64,000 nt of DNA, taken from assembly GCA_030052745.1 (NCBI GenBank), contig JANBVO010000010.1, forward strand, positions 372,001 through 436,000, in the 5' to 3' direction. The notes beneath the pieces were generated by a model. The model searched no databases and was not told the origin of the DNA. It saw only the letters and a list, made by a program, of their open reading frames with translations. Of the stretch, positions 51,224 to 62,217 are shown in pieces; the first letter of the stretch is position 1; every line of letters starts with the position of its first letter. The stretch comes from Pleurostoma richardsiae (Eukaryota > Ascomycota > Sordariomycetes > Calosphaeriales > Pleurostomataceae). The translations under genes and the position numbers were made by a program.

Positions 51224-54200
51224 CTAACTCGCAGATGAGGACGAGCGAAAGTGTCGAGTTAATCGGGTAAGCATGGGTATGTGCTGCCTGGCTAATTCCT
51301 TCTCAACCAAACACCAATACTCCTCGCCATCACCCTCTGCCTTGAAGTCCCGTATCGCCTCCTTCAGAGATTTCTCGCCTTTGGGGGAGTGCACCTTCTC
51401 CTTTGAAGGGTCGAGCCCCTGGTCCAGAAAGAACCTCACAGTGTCGAGTCTCTGGGCGCAAGCAATTTCCAGGGAACCGTTTTTGCGCTGCCAGACGGGT
51501 TCCATGTAGTATCCGTATCCAAACACTGCATTTTCTAAAAGTCCCAACCCTTCTTTCGAGTGCTTCTGGCTGAGTAGGCGGGGCTTAGCTGATATTTTCA
51601 CCATGATGTATGGTAGAATCGAGAACTGCGCGGTCAGTCCCAGATAGCTATTCGCGAGTTCCCGCCTCTTCGTGGAAAAGTCTTGGGCCGAAGACCAATG
51701 AAGAACTGCATTCTTGGGCATATAGACGGAGGGCCAGTGTTGTGCTGCAAGCCCAAAAAGTTTACCCATGGCCACGTCAAAGTCGTCGAGGTATTCCACC
51801 AGTTCCGCTTTGTTTTCCGAACGGGTTGCTGTTACCTGACTGGCATACCAGAGCGTCGTCTCTACTATATTCCAGATATCTGTACGAAAATATTCCGTAG
51901 TTTTCGACTCGTCCGTTATAAAAAGCGACTGGGCTCTTAATAATTCGAGGTACGGGTCAAATGAAGTCTTGCAAGCCGAACAGATCTTGCTCCAAACGTG
52001 GTCCTGAACGGCCCAGTCTCTTGCGGTGCGATGGGAGAATGTGACGTGCGGATTTAGCTCGTTTGTAAGCTCCAGAATGCCCCTTGTACGCGTTGCTAGC
52101 CTCCGACGGAGCGATCGTTGGGCGTAGTATCTGTTGTCCGCCCCCATGCTGTTAATATCGACTTTTCTGGACCGAGATTCTTCAGCAAGCCACATCAATA
52201 GCCATGGAATTGGTCCCCGTGATGCCCGGACTAGTTGTATCATGACAGACGCGTCGTGTCCGTGGCGGTCTGGGATCCGGGCTAGGATCGCATCATAGAC
52301 GGATGACAGATCGCTTGGAAGCTGTTCGAGCGAGTCCTGAAGCTCTCCTATGCTTTCACCCGCGGTAAGAAACTCGAGAAGGGCGTCGACAACAAGAGAT
52401 ACCCAGAGAAACACGCCCCTCGCCTTGTCAACTACGTCTTGAATGAGTTGCTCGGACTCAGAGGGGTATATGTGCTGCAATTCAGTAAAACCCCTGTTGC
52501 TGTGGAACCTTTTTCGAACGAACGACGTTATATCGTTATGCGTTAGGAGGTGCATCTGTAGCATAGGCCCTTCGCTCAGGGTATCATCGAATTCCGTCCA
52601 TGGTCGGCTTGCCACACACATTTTGATCCCATCGCCAGCTCGTCGTGACAAGCTGCGGATCCTCGCCACGACCTCAGACGGCGGCATCTCAAACTCGTCA
52701 AGCCCATCGACGAAGAGGACGAGCCTCATGGACCTCCCGCACTCACTTAGTAAAGCCTCAAACGCTTCGTCTATTTCCCAGGAGATCCACTGCGGCAGTG
52801 CAGCTGTGGGATCACGGAGGGCTTGCACTAAGACCCACCTCCTGGGCGCTATGATGGGTATGAGGGATGGGCTCTGCTCGATGACCTGATATAGAACCGT
52901 CCTCTTCAATCCTTCCCAGGTCTTCTGCATGCTGAAGCCGGAATTCCAAGCATAATATGTCGACAGGAAAACGGGCAGCGGTCCTGCCCACTTTGAAAGA
53001 TGCCTTTTAAGATGGCTATTATTGGCCATAAACTTGATAATTGTCGATTTTCCCGACCCGGGCTTTCCAGATAGCCAATAAGGAGTGTTCGTATTACTCT
53101 CAAGCCAATCCGGAAAGCTGTCCCACAGCAGCTTCCCGTCAAGCTTCTTTGGCTCCCGACTGAATATCCATTCGTATGTCGACTCAAAGGCTTTAGCTAT
53201 AGCACCTTCTCTTATTGTCATCCCCTGAAACATGAGACCAACACAGACGGTCTTGGAAATAACCGCAACGTCCAGCTGTGTGTGTATCTTCATTTTAGAG
53301 GCGCTCACCGTGGATGTGTCCAGCGTCCATTCCTTTGTCCACAGTATCTGGACCAGATCGTCGCGGATCTGTTTGGCGGACTCGGACTTGCTGAGAGCCT
53401 TCACAACCTCTTCGCCTATCCGGGAAATGGAAACAGCCTTTCCAGCCTCGATAATAGGCAGTATGGTAGTGGCCATTGTGCTTGTTCGTTCTCGTACGCG
53501 ACCCGCTGCATCTGGAGGCTTGAGTGTCTCTGGGTGGCCTGATTCCACTACGATATCCATGATCCCGTTGACCACTGGCGTCCAGGAAGAGGGCTGATTG
53601 GCCAATTGTGACGGTGTATTGCTGTCGCTACGTTGACTGATCGAGTCGTCGACGCGCTGGACGATCTCGAGTATCCCATTCAGCTGCGTGGCAAAGTGAA
53701 GTTCTCGCTGTTGCGCTCTCTTGGAGTCGTGCCTGTCCAGGCAAGTTAGCTCGCCGAGTCTAGGAACCGCACATGGCTGTTGTTTCATTTTGTCTACTAC
53801 CCACCAAAGACAAAACAGGATTGCTGTCATTACTTGCTGGCGCAGAATCTCGAGGCGATCTGCCATTTGCTTGATCCTGCGATCGTCCCAAAGACCGGCG
53901 AGGACAAGCTGCTCCAGTTTGGTGTCCTTCTTAGCCTTCCGGCGCCTGGAAAGCTGACCGAGGACATCTCGAAATTCCGCGGTGACGCTGTCACACTCGG
54001 AGCAGATCCTCGACAGGTGAAGTTCAGATGGGGAGGCCGCGCTATCTTCCCAAAAGCCCTCTGTCCTGTCTCGGACCGAATTGGACAAGCCCGACAGGTC
54101 GTCCACGAGCTTGGAGACTTGCACATCCTCCTCCTCAGCGAGACGCCCCTTGTACCTGCTCCAAGTCCTCAGCAAGATCTTTCCTCCAAACTCGGCAAAC

Positions 54201-54244
54201 TGCACCACAGCTGTGGCAATGGCCAGCGCACTTAGTGGATCCAT
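51224..54244 (-). CDS. NACHT/STAND (NLR-type) receptor with fungal N-terminal domain
   Basis: N-terminus MDPLSALAIATAVVQFAEFG is the typical start of the Helo-like fungal N-terminal domain of STAND proteins. The NACHT NTPase follows: Walker A GKPGSGKST at about 393-401, Walker B LVLFVDGLDEFE near 508-519, sensor ASRPW, then the winged-helix region (YDAILARIP). No ankyrin, WD40 or TPR repeats are seen before the end. The frame is open throughout (1006 codons), but 53804-53733 is very probably a 72-nt in-frame intron (GTGGGT, GCTAAC branch, CAG); its removal gives 982 aa and restores ILFCLW-HDSKRAQQ. Fungal NLRs mediate heterokaryon incompatibility and probably immunity. The TTG-opened extension to 54253 is ignored. 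Confidence 0.9.
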   Translation of the reverse strand: MDPLSALAIATAVVQFAEFGGKILLRTWSRYKGRLAEEEDVQVSKLVDDLSGLSNSVRDRTEGFWEDSAASPSELHLSRICSECDSVTAEFRDVLGQLSRRRKAKKDTKLEQLVLAGLWDDRRIKQMADRLEILRQQVMTAILFCLWWVVDKMKQQPCAVPRLGELTCLDRHDSKRAQQRELHFATQLNGILEIVQRVDDSISQRSDSNTPSQLANQPSSWTPVVNGIMDIVVESGHPETLKPPDAAGRVRERTSTMATTILPIIEAGKAVSISRIGEEVVKALSKSESAKQIRDDLVQILWTKEWTLDTSTVSASKMKIHTQLDVAVISKTVCVGLMFQGMTIREGAIAKAFESTYEWIFSREPKKLDGKLLWDSFPDWLESNTNTPYWLSGKPGSGKSTIIKFMANNSHLKRHLSKWAGPLPVFLSTYYAWNSGFSMQKTWEGLKRTVLYQVIEQSPSLIPIIAPRRWVLVQALRDPTAALPQWISWEIDEAFEALLSECGRSMRLVLFVDGLDEFEMPPSEVVARIRSLSRRAGDGIKMCVASRPWTEFDDTLSEGPMLQMHLLTHNDITSFVRKRFHSNRGFTELQHIYPSESEQLIQDVVDKARGVFLWVSLVVDALLEFLTAGESIGELQDSLEQLPSDLSSVYDAILARIPDRHGHDASVMIQLVRASRGPIPWLLMWLAEESRSRKVDINSMGADNRYYAQRSLRRRLATRTRGILELTNELNPHVTFSHRTARDWAVQDHVWSKICSACKTSFDPYLELLRAQSLFITDESKTTEYFRTDIWNIVETTLWYASQVTATRSENKAELVEYLDDFDVAMGKLFGLAAQHWPSVYMPKNAVLHWSSAQDFSTKRRELANSYLGLTAQFSILPYIMVKISAKPRLLSQKHSKEGLGLLENAVFGYGYYMEPVWQRKNGSLEIACAQRLDTVRFFLDQGLDPSKEKVHSPKGEKSLKEAIRDFKAEGDGEEYWCLVEKELARQHIPMLTRLTRHFRSSSSAS

Positions 54245-55715
54245 CGCGAGCAAGACAAACGGCCCATGAAGCGGCTGGATGCTCTTAGCATGGAAGGTCT
54301 ACGCTGCTGACCGCTTTCGATTCCATGATCCGGAGCTGGACATATACAGAGCCTTGTGAGGGAAGCGGGGTCGGCCCGCCGCCTACCTGGCCAGGCCGAA
54401 TGTTGGCCAATCTCACCTGCAGCTGTTCACGTAGCTAATCAACAAGATCATGTGGGAAAGTGGCGGTGCTTATTCCCATCTGGAAAATAGCGCCATATCT
54501 TTCGCAGCCTTCCTCGATAAGCTGCTGCACATAACGGACACGGTAAATTGTAGACGAGGTTGTGCTTAGATGTCCCGATACTAGCTTGGTAATATTCCTC
54601 AGCCACGCCTGTGACCTCATCCGCGGGCACAGATATCGCGACTACCTTGCGGTACAATTCATCACTGTTCCATTTCATGACACCTTAAGGCTAAGAGCAC
54701 AAAGTGACATGCCCGGCTACGGAGTAAGGTGGTTCCGCAAAGGGCAACACTGTTCTAGACGGTTGCGATGAATGCAGATGTCTTGATGCAGGGCGGAACC
54801 AATTTCACAGAGCAGCGGCTGTAGGACTGAGAGTACACATCGACATTGGCGACAGGATAAGATTCGCTGTCCAAGTGGCTCGACATACTTCCCGCTCGAC
54901 TGCCTTGCGATCAGAAACCCCTTAAGAATCAACTGACATCGTGGTACCTTCACGAAGATGGACAGCAATGTTGAATGTGGGGCAGTATAGAAGCTCGTGT
55001 TCCCGAAACGCCAAGCAACGGAGTTACGGCCCAGCAGTTGAGATCTCCCGAAGAGAGCAAGTGGCAGCTTCGGAGGACCGTCCACCTCTATTGCTGTGGT
55101 TAAGACAGAGCTCGCTTGCGCTGGCGGTCCCGACATTCAGCCCGTAACTATCGGGGCACGCGCTTCCCCGGACCCGACTCAGGGGTTCAACCACCCTTCT
55201 CTTGGTGGTGGGATGGTGTGGGAAGCAGATGACGTTGCCCGGCCGTCTTGGCAGCACATGTTTTGTGGGCGTTTCCACGAATCACCACCAGTTGGCCGTT
55301 TCGCCAGAGGGCGTAGGGCCTTGGCTCGGGTCAGTTCCACAGCGCCCTGTATCACCACGTTTCTTTGCGAAATGAAAGGAGCGAGAGAAGCAGTGAGGGT
55401 GAAGGGCAACCCACCTGATATCCTCAGTGGTGGAGAATTGACGACGTCCACAACCGCGCCGCTGTCATGTATTGATTGCGTCGAAGCCCTCCAAGATGGA
55501 TTCAGCACTATGGAAGGCTCCGAGCTATCGCATGAGGAACGACCAAGCGCAGTTCCTGTGCCTTGAAAGAAGTGTGAGGCTCGCTGACGATGCTGGACTA
55601 TAACTAGATCCCGCGTCCTTTCCGTCGTGCAGATGCTCGCTACCAAGCTCACCAGTCTCCTGGTTCTTAAGACTGCAACTCTTCCGCCATAAGCCCTGCC
55701 ACGGCGCTTGTCAAG
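54245..55715. other. intergenic between NLR and pectate lyase
   Basis: Divergent promoter region of 1.5 kb. Frames such as 55179-55652 (minus) have no start context or motif. No gene seen. Confidence 0.5.
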
Positions 55716-56909
55716 ATGTACAGACTCTCCCTCCTCGGCCTCCTGCCCGTAGTCCTGGGCTGTGCCAACCCGAACAGCAACGCGTGCGCCAGCTACATCA
55801 GCGCCAACCAGGCCACGGCCTCGCCCTTCTGCGCCACCTTCACCCAGAGCACGGTGACGGCGACCACAGGGCTTCCTTCCTGGGCCTCCAACTGCAGTAA
55901 CAAGCCTAGCCAGATCTCGAAGGAGTGCTCCTGCTACTGGACCGGGGCGGCCGCCGGCACCACACCTACCACCGCCGCTACCGCCACCACGGCCAAGACG
56001 ACGGCGAAAACCAGCTCGGTGCCGACAACGCTGATCACAACGTCCGTGAGTGCGGGGACGCCTACCGGTGTGACTACTACCCTGCCCGCTTCTTCCGGGG
56101 CTGTCTCGACCTCCAAGGCCATCACGGTGACAGCGTCGTTCGACGGTGGCATGAAAAACTATGACCGATCTCGTGAGTATCTGTCCTCCAAGGTCAAGCC
56201 TTAGACTAAGAATGTGCAGCGAAGGTGTGTGAGGAGCAGAGCGAGACGGGCAAGGCGGACGCTATGTTCATCCTCGAGGACGGAGCAACCCTCTCCAATG
56301 TCATCATTGGCCCTAATCAGGCAGAGGGAGTTCACTGCAAGGGAACTTGGTACGTATGAAGAGGCCAATGACATTTTGCCAGGGTCTGCGAAGCTAACAC
56401 ATCATCCAGCACGTTAATCAACGTCTGGTGGGAAGATGTCTGCGAGGATGCCTTGTACGCACCCTTCCCCCCAACCCAGCAAGCTTCCACCAATCTTCTG
56501 ACGCCCTCTTAGGACCCTGAAGCAAGACAGCGGCACCTCCAACGTGATCGGCGGCGGCGCCTTCCACGCCTCGGACAAGATCATCCAGTTCAACGGCTTC
56601 GGCACCGTGTCGGTCAAGAACTTCTACGCCAGCGACTACGGCAAGGTGGTGCGCAGCTGCGGCAACTGCAGCAACAACGGCGGCGCGCGGCACGTCGTGC
56701 TGGAGGGCGTGGTGGCGCACGACGGCGGCGTGTTGTGCGGCATCAACACCAACTACGGTGACACCTGCAGCATCACCAACTGCTGCCAGGACGACGGCGA
56801 GAGCTGCGACCGGTACGAGGGCAACGACGATGGCGACGAGCCGACCAAGACCGGGTCGGGGGCCGACGGGGAGTACTGCACCGTGACGGGGCTGTCGACG
56901 TCGTGCTAG
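55716..56909 (+). CDS. secreted pectate lyase, family PL3, with N-terminal cysteine-rich module
   Basis: Spliced model: 55716-56172, 56220-56349, 56410-56454, 56513-56909; 342 aa. A signal peptide ([15 protein letters not shown]) leads into a Cys-rich module of about 60 residues ([25 protein letters not shown]), then a Thr/Ser/Ala-rich linker, then the PL3 catalytic domain from about 140: [16 protein letters not shown]-type strand, [35 protein letters not shown] and C-terminal NCCQDD. PL3 enzymes cleave polygalacturonate by beta-elimination with calcium and help plant-associated fungi break pectin. The front module with a linker is not usual for short PL3 enzymes and resembles modules seen in other fungal wall enzymes (inference). 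Exon 3 is only 45 nt. Confidence 0.92.
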
Positions 56910-57065
56910 GTTTGGTGAGGAGAGCGGAGAGACGTTGGTGGTGCCCGCGATAGCCTGAGCGCTAGGTATCAATGGAACTTTGTGAACCTGCGTACTGTGA
57001 AATCCGTCATGTCGACGGGAACGCCTCATCAGATGATGCGTACAACGAAGAAGGCTCTGAGGAGC

Positions 57066-58159
57066 TCAGCTGTTGCTCACAGCAGTCTGCGCCGTTGTCC
57101 CGTTACAGAACTCTACCCACCCGTCTAGGTCCATGTCCTTGATAACGGTGCTGAAACTGGACGACCGCGCCGCCCCGCAGCTGTCGTTCAGGGAGCTGGC
57201 GCTCACGTCGTCCGGTGCGCCGGAGGGGTACTCGATGTTGAAGACCGGCTTGCCGGCCTCGATGAAGGCGGCAAAGGTGTCGCACTCGTCATACTGATTG
57301 CACTGCTCGTTGACGGAAAACTGGATCACATCAAGAACATCCGGGATGATGCCGCCGGCATTCTTCAGGCCGATGCCCAGCTTCAGATTGGCGGCTTCTC
57401 CGGCCATCCATCTGACGTAATTGATGGAGTCGTTCGCCGTCAGGCCCAAGCCGTTGTCGTTTTGCTAGTCGTGATATGTTAGCCATCCGTCTCAGACATC
57501 CTCCTCAGAACGTCACATACGTAGCCGTCGACGTTGTCCGGGTCGATAGCGTCGCATCCCATGTCGCTCGCGATGCCGATCCTCTTCAGCATGATCTCCC
57601 GGACGGAAGGACTGCTGAGATTGAGCCAGCGCTCCCCCGGCCAGCCGTCTAGCTCGGAGCCAAGATCCGCGTCTTGGAAGTCGGACGAGTCAGGCCGCCC
57701 CGGCTCGTACGACCCGGCGCTGAAGTAGCAGATCACCTTCTTGCCCAACTTCTGCAGGCTCTCCACGACAGTGAGGTTCTGGTGGTCGAACATGTCGATG
57801 TCGAACACCCCAACGTCAGGCTTAACCGCAGGCGAGGAGGCGTTGATCTCCAGCGCGTCCAGGAGGACGATCTGCCATTGTGCGTTGACGGGAGGCTGCC
57901 AGACGCCGGATGGGGTGGATGTCGGCGTGGCTGTGGGAGACACGGCCACCGTCGTGGTTGAAGCACCGGATGTGTCGTCTCCATCGTCTCCACCATCTCC
58001 GTCGCGGTTGAGCCCGAGCCCGAGCCCGAGGCCTAGCGCGAGCCCCAGGACGACAACAGTGCCGATGACCGCCAGGATGATGATCTTCGTCCTCCGAGAT
58101 AGGGACCCGGTGCCACTTTTGCCCACCTCTGCTTTTGCGATAGGCTCATCAGATGCCAT
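57066..58159 (-). CDS. GH114 (spherulin-4/endo-alpha-1,4-polygalactosaminidase-like), membrane-anchored, two exons
   Basis: Spliced model: 58159-57521 and 57464-57066; 345 aa. A basic N-terminus (SLSRRTK) and one hydrophobic helix at about 24-50, rich in Leu/Gly, give a type II anchor. A Ser/Thr/Asp-rich stalk follows, then the GH114 barrel: VFDIDMFDHQ, KKVICYFSAGSYEPGRPD, LDGWPGERWLNLSS, GCDAIDPDNVDGY split by the intron, and GLGLTANDSINYVRWMA. This is DUF297 by older naming. Family enzymes cut galactosamine-containing polymers; fungal galactosaminogalactan and its processing are a likely context (inference). It converges with the pectate lyase, 156 bp apart. Confidence 0.93.
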
Positions 58160-59495
58160 CTCGGCAGGCTGCTCCAGGGTCTTGTTTGCACGCTTGAGAC
58201 TCGGCTTGCCCCGGTATGACTATTGTCATACGTGACTGTTGGCTGAGGCAATCCATTTTCTTTGACTGGGGCTGAGAATGCCAATGCTTTTGAGGACGCG
58301 AGGGGTGAAGCTAAGCCCCAACAAGGCGAAGGATCCCTCCAGGCAGCTAGAAAACGCCGTTTTCAGCTGACAGTCAATGCAACGTAGTTGATTCAATTGG
58401 CACATCTGAAAGTAACGCAATGCATATGGCTGGTATAATACCGTGAGATATCGTGTCTATACCATTGGGTTGATGGTGATTACAGGATTCGAGCCGCAAT
58501 TGATCAATTGATGGCGGTGAGCTCTAGGCGTCGGATGATGCTGTACCATGCGCCTTAGGATGGGAACCAATCGCATTTCCACTTGTCACTGGAGTCGTAA
58601 GCGAAGTTCTCGCCAAGGGCGGAAGTACTCGGGCAAGCAAGGTCCCTGTGGACAGACGAGGAGTCACAGGAGGCTCTCAGTGGCCTTCACAGATCATGAA
58701 GTTCTCCATCCACATTGATATCTGCCGAGGACGGCACCGCCAGCCAACATCGGGCAGCCATATTGAGGCTTAGACACACACGTGAATAATCAACACACAC
58801 AACCAACCCTCTCCGGCAGACAGGACCAATCCCTCGGCTCCGAGCCCTTCCTCCCCCCCATCTCGGACATGCCCGAGATCTGCCAGGCCCGCCGCCAAGG
58901 ATCAGGCACCAGGTTAGCGAGCCTCACGTGCCGCGGCGCAACTCCCCCAAGTCCCCCTCGGCCAACGACAGGCCCGCAGGGGGCACCGGGATTAACGCCC
59001 GACGGTCGCGCCAAGGCTGGCTGCGACTCGCCCTGCCGGCACGCGATAGGCCCCCTTACGGGCTGCTCCGCGGCGCCAGGGTCACGCGGGCGCCCGTGTC
59101 CGTGCCGGTTTCCCGGGGACGCGGCTTGGCGGACGGCTTGGCGGCCCGCAAGGCTCCGAGGTGAAGTCATGGCGCCCGTTGATCCTCGCTTTAGGTCGAG
59201 GGACGAAAGGGTGGTCTTGGACGGATCCGGACGTGTATTAAAGGAGAGGCAGTGCCCGGCTTTTGGAAAAGGTTCTGGGTGTTGTCCTCAAGAGCACACG
59301 GATATCTCTCCCTACCTCTCTTCTCGGACATCTATCTAGACGTAGAGAAACTCAATTCATATCAACAAGCCTCTTTTATAACAAGGGTCGAAACTAAACA
59401 TCTGTCGGCCTGTCAACACGCTTACACACACCACACACCTCACTTATCCCTACCCCAGCTTGTCATTCAGGCCGGACCCCCTCAAAGCACAGCCG
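58160..59495. other. divergent promoter region, GC-rich centre
   Basis: 1.3 kb between the GH114 start and a small plus-strand gene. The centre (58850-59170) is very GC-rich and opens long frames on both strands without a gene-like signature. A C/A-rich leader precedes 59496. Confidence 0.5.
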
Positions 59496-59738
59496 ATGAG
59501 CACCTCGCACCACCGCAGCCAGAGCCTCCCACCCGCCAGGAGCACCAGCACCACCTACTCCCAGCGCCACCACAAGCGACCCCTGCGCAACCCATCTGTG
59601 TACGGCCGGCACAGCAACGACTGGCTCTTCGGGAGCGTGCGGGTCAAGCACTCGATCAGGGAGGCTTTCGCCGGACTCAGAAGGAGGGTGTCTTCTGGCT
59701 CGCGCTCGCACTCCAGCGCCGATACCAGAAGCCTCTGA
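59496..59738 (+). CDS. small basic protein, unknown function
   Basis: 80 aa, opening with MSTSHHRSQS, then a Ser/Arg/His-rich region and a striking core VYGRHSNDWLFGSV followed by SIREAFAGLRRR. The core, with its Trp-Leu-Phe, has the look of a conserved motif and is the reason to call the gene. The first ATG in frame is used; the frame upstream opens with TTG only. Two bases into another frame the sequence continues to 59822 as a plausible acidic tail (VVSEEDYDGWIDD), so the true gene may be longer, with an unseen intron or a frameshift near 59700. No signal peptide or membrane helix. Confidence 0.55.
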   Translation: MSTSHHRSQSLPPARSTSTTYSQRHHKRPLRNPSVYGRHSNDWLFGSVRVKHSIREAFAGLRRRVSSGSRSHSSADTRSL

Positions 59739-60177
59739 CGAGACGCTCTCTAGACCGCGCCAGGTAGTAAGCGAGGAAGACTATGATGGGTGGATTGATG
59801 ATCGCGGTGGAGGAGGATGGCGGCGCTGAGCCGCCGCCAGACGGTACCGCTGGTAGTAAGCTGCGGCTTCGTGGAACTCAGCTCCAGTTGGGAGGACGGA
59901 GGAAGCACAGAGAACACGACGAGATTTGCCGGATGGTGCAGACATTGATCAAGACGCCCTTAACTGAGGATCTTCATAGCGCTACCCTTGATGACATGCC
60001 GTGTCCAATACAATACACTGCAATTCGCCCAGTACCGCCTTCCCTTGCCGTACCATTTTGTCTCCATTACCTTGCTGGGTATCCCACGCGCTCAGTCCAA
60101 CACCCCGAGTTGTCGACCCGTGCGTGTATGCCTGCTACCCAGCCATCCCTTCTTCTTCACCCCGCAAGACGGTACGG
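59739..60177. other. convergent 3' flanks
   Basis: Apart from the possible acidic tail of the small gene (to about 59822), no coding signal. Long plus-strand frames here overlap the last metacaspase exon and are not supported. Confidence 0.5.
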
Positions 60178-61785
60178 TCACATCACGAACAAGAGATTTG
60201 TATCTAGACAAGTCAGCATCTCTGCCCGGGCTTTATTTGCACGGCTTGTCTGTGGCTTGCTTACCAAGCGGATGACTGCACGATAGCTGCGGCTTCTGCG
60301 AGTACTTGCTCTCCAGGATGTCACGGATGCTGTTGAGCAACTGGAGGTAGGTCTGGTTCGGGTTCTGCCGGATGGCCGAGATGAAGGCGTAGGACATGGC
60401 GCCCGTGGCTTGGGCCGCGATCGTCGCGTCGGCTCTGCACAGATCACTCAGTCAGCAACATCCAAACAAGGAAAGTCGTTAGATTTCGATATGGGGGGAC
60501 ACATACGAGGTCTGATCGTCCTTGCTTCCGGACCACATGATGACATCCGCCGGCGACGTCTTCGTCTCGATGGTCTTCTGGTACGCCTCGTCGCCGCGGA
60601 ACGCCGACTTGGCCACGCCCAGCAGGGAGCTCGCGACGCCGCCGATGTTGCCCGACGCGTAGGCGGAGATGGCGCCCAGCAGGCCCATGCCGGCCTCCTT
60701 GGCCAGGTTGGGCTCCTTGAGGACGCCCTTGGTCGAGTAGATATAGGGGAGGTCGAGCACTGAGCCTGAGTGGCACGAGTCAAAGATGGCCGTCAGCCGC
60801 ACGCCCGCCTGCAGCGGCTTGACCACCACGTGGTGCAGCTCGTCGTCCACGATGTGGCCCGTCGACTTGTAGTCCACCGGGTAGATGACCTCGTCGGTGC
60901 CGTCTTGCTCGTCGCCGTCGAGATCGGCTGTCTGACCGCCGTGTCCTGAATTGAGACCACACGTCAGTAGATATCCTCTCTTCTGACAGCACTCCAGCGC
61001 CCCCGAAAGCATCTAAGAAAGCAGGCCAACTTACCAGAGTAATGCAAGAACAGCGAGTCATTCGGCTGCGCCCCGCTGACCAGCCAATTCATTGCCCTCA
61101 GGATATTCTGCCTCGTGGGCACCATGACCGAGTTCGACTGGTCGTCGGTCAGGATGACCATGTCCTCGCGCTTGTAGCCATACCGCTCGGTCAGAAAGCT
61201 CGACACGTTGCGCACGTCGTTGATGCAGCCCTTGAGCTCGCCCGTCTGCCCGAAGTAGTTGATGCCGATCAGCAGCGCCTTGCGCCGCCCCGTGCAGTTG
61301 GAGTACTGGAAGGTGTAGCCCGACGGCGCGCCGTGGCCGAACTGCTGGGGCGCCGAGGGCGGACGCGCTGCGCCGCGGCTGTCGCCCCCGTAGCCACCAC
61401 CGCCGTAGCCACCGCCGTATCCGCTGCCGCCGTGCTGCTGGCCGCCGTAGGAAGGGGTCGGGGAGTGGTGGTACTGCTGCTGCTGCTGGTTTGGGTAGCC
61501 GTAGGAGTCGAGCTGCGGTGGCGGAGGGCCTTGGGGCGGGGGATACTGGTTGTAGTAGCCACCTTGTTGCTGCTGCGGGGGACCCCATGAGGGAGGTGGT
61601 TGATGATGCGGAGGGTGCCCGTACCCGCCCTGGGGAGGACCATAGCCGCCGGGGGGAGGTCCGTAACCCCCAGGAGGAGGGCCGTATCCTCCCTGAGGAG
61701 GGGGGGGCCCATATCCGCCCTGAGGGGGAGGCGGGCCGTATCCGCCCTGGCTACCGTGGTAGCCGCTGCCTGGGTATCCCGACAT
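60178..61785 (-). CDS. type I metacaspase, four exons
   Basis: Spliced model: 61785-61035, 60945-60507, 60434-60265, 60203-60178; 461 aa. The N-terminal 140 residues are a Gln/Gly/Tyr/Pro-rich prodomain. The p20 domain opens [20 protein letters not shown]; the catalytic dyad is His252 in HYSGHGGQ (split by intron 1) and Cys308 in DSCHSGS. The p10 part ends in [16 protein letters not shown], the last nine codons coming from a 26-nt final exon. Metacaspases cut after Arg or Lys, act in stress response, proteostasis and, in some fungi, cell death. The prodomain repeat resembles those that direct yeast Mca1 to aggregates. All residues are intact. Confidence 0.96.
61615..61746 (-). repeat. tandem GGYGPPP(P)Q repeat in metacaspase prodomain
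   Basis: At least six consecutive copies of a 7-9 residue unit, GGYGPPP with optional PQ, encoded by a 21-27 bp tandem repeat. Length variation between strains is likely. Confidence 0.8.
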
Positions 61786-62217
61786 TTTCAGATCGCTATT
61801 CTTGATACGGAGAGAGGGTTCAGGAGTCGCGATCAGGATATCGTCGAGTCGCAGGCGGAGGGGGAGGGAGTTGCTGGGAGGTCTCTGGTAGTTAGATTGC
61901 GGCTGACGCCGCTGTGTAGCGCGATGGAGGGGCTCGGATGTCGGCAGTAGGAGGGATCCGACCCCGCTATCCAGCTAGTACAGCTGAAACGATGCGCTAA
62001 ACAAAAGCTGCGCCGACAAGGAATACGTGGCCAGCAATTCTCAGTCGACCCCAGCATAAGCGTGTCTTGGCTGAGATACCACACCGCAAACGTCTTGTCA
62101 CTTATGAGTTACGGGTTACAGTCTGCATGTTTATGAAAATACCTCGTTCATTTGAGGAAAAACTACCAGGTCTATACTGTACATCTTATGAGCCTTGAAG
62201 CCCAACCTCCACATCCT

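Noticed and set aside
55179-55652. 157-codon minus-strand frame upstream of the pectate lyase
   Set aside because: No domain, signal peptide or codon bias; overlaps an equally long opposite frame.
58782-59339. 185-codon plus-strand frame in GC-rich promoter DNA
   Set aside because: Composition-driven open frame; both strands are open and neither shows a motif.
59783-60286. 167-codon plus-strand frame
   Set aside because: Runs antisense into the last metacaspase exons and has low-complexity start.
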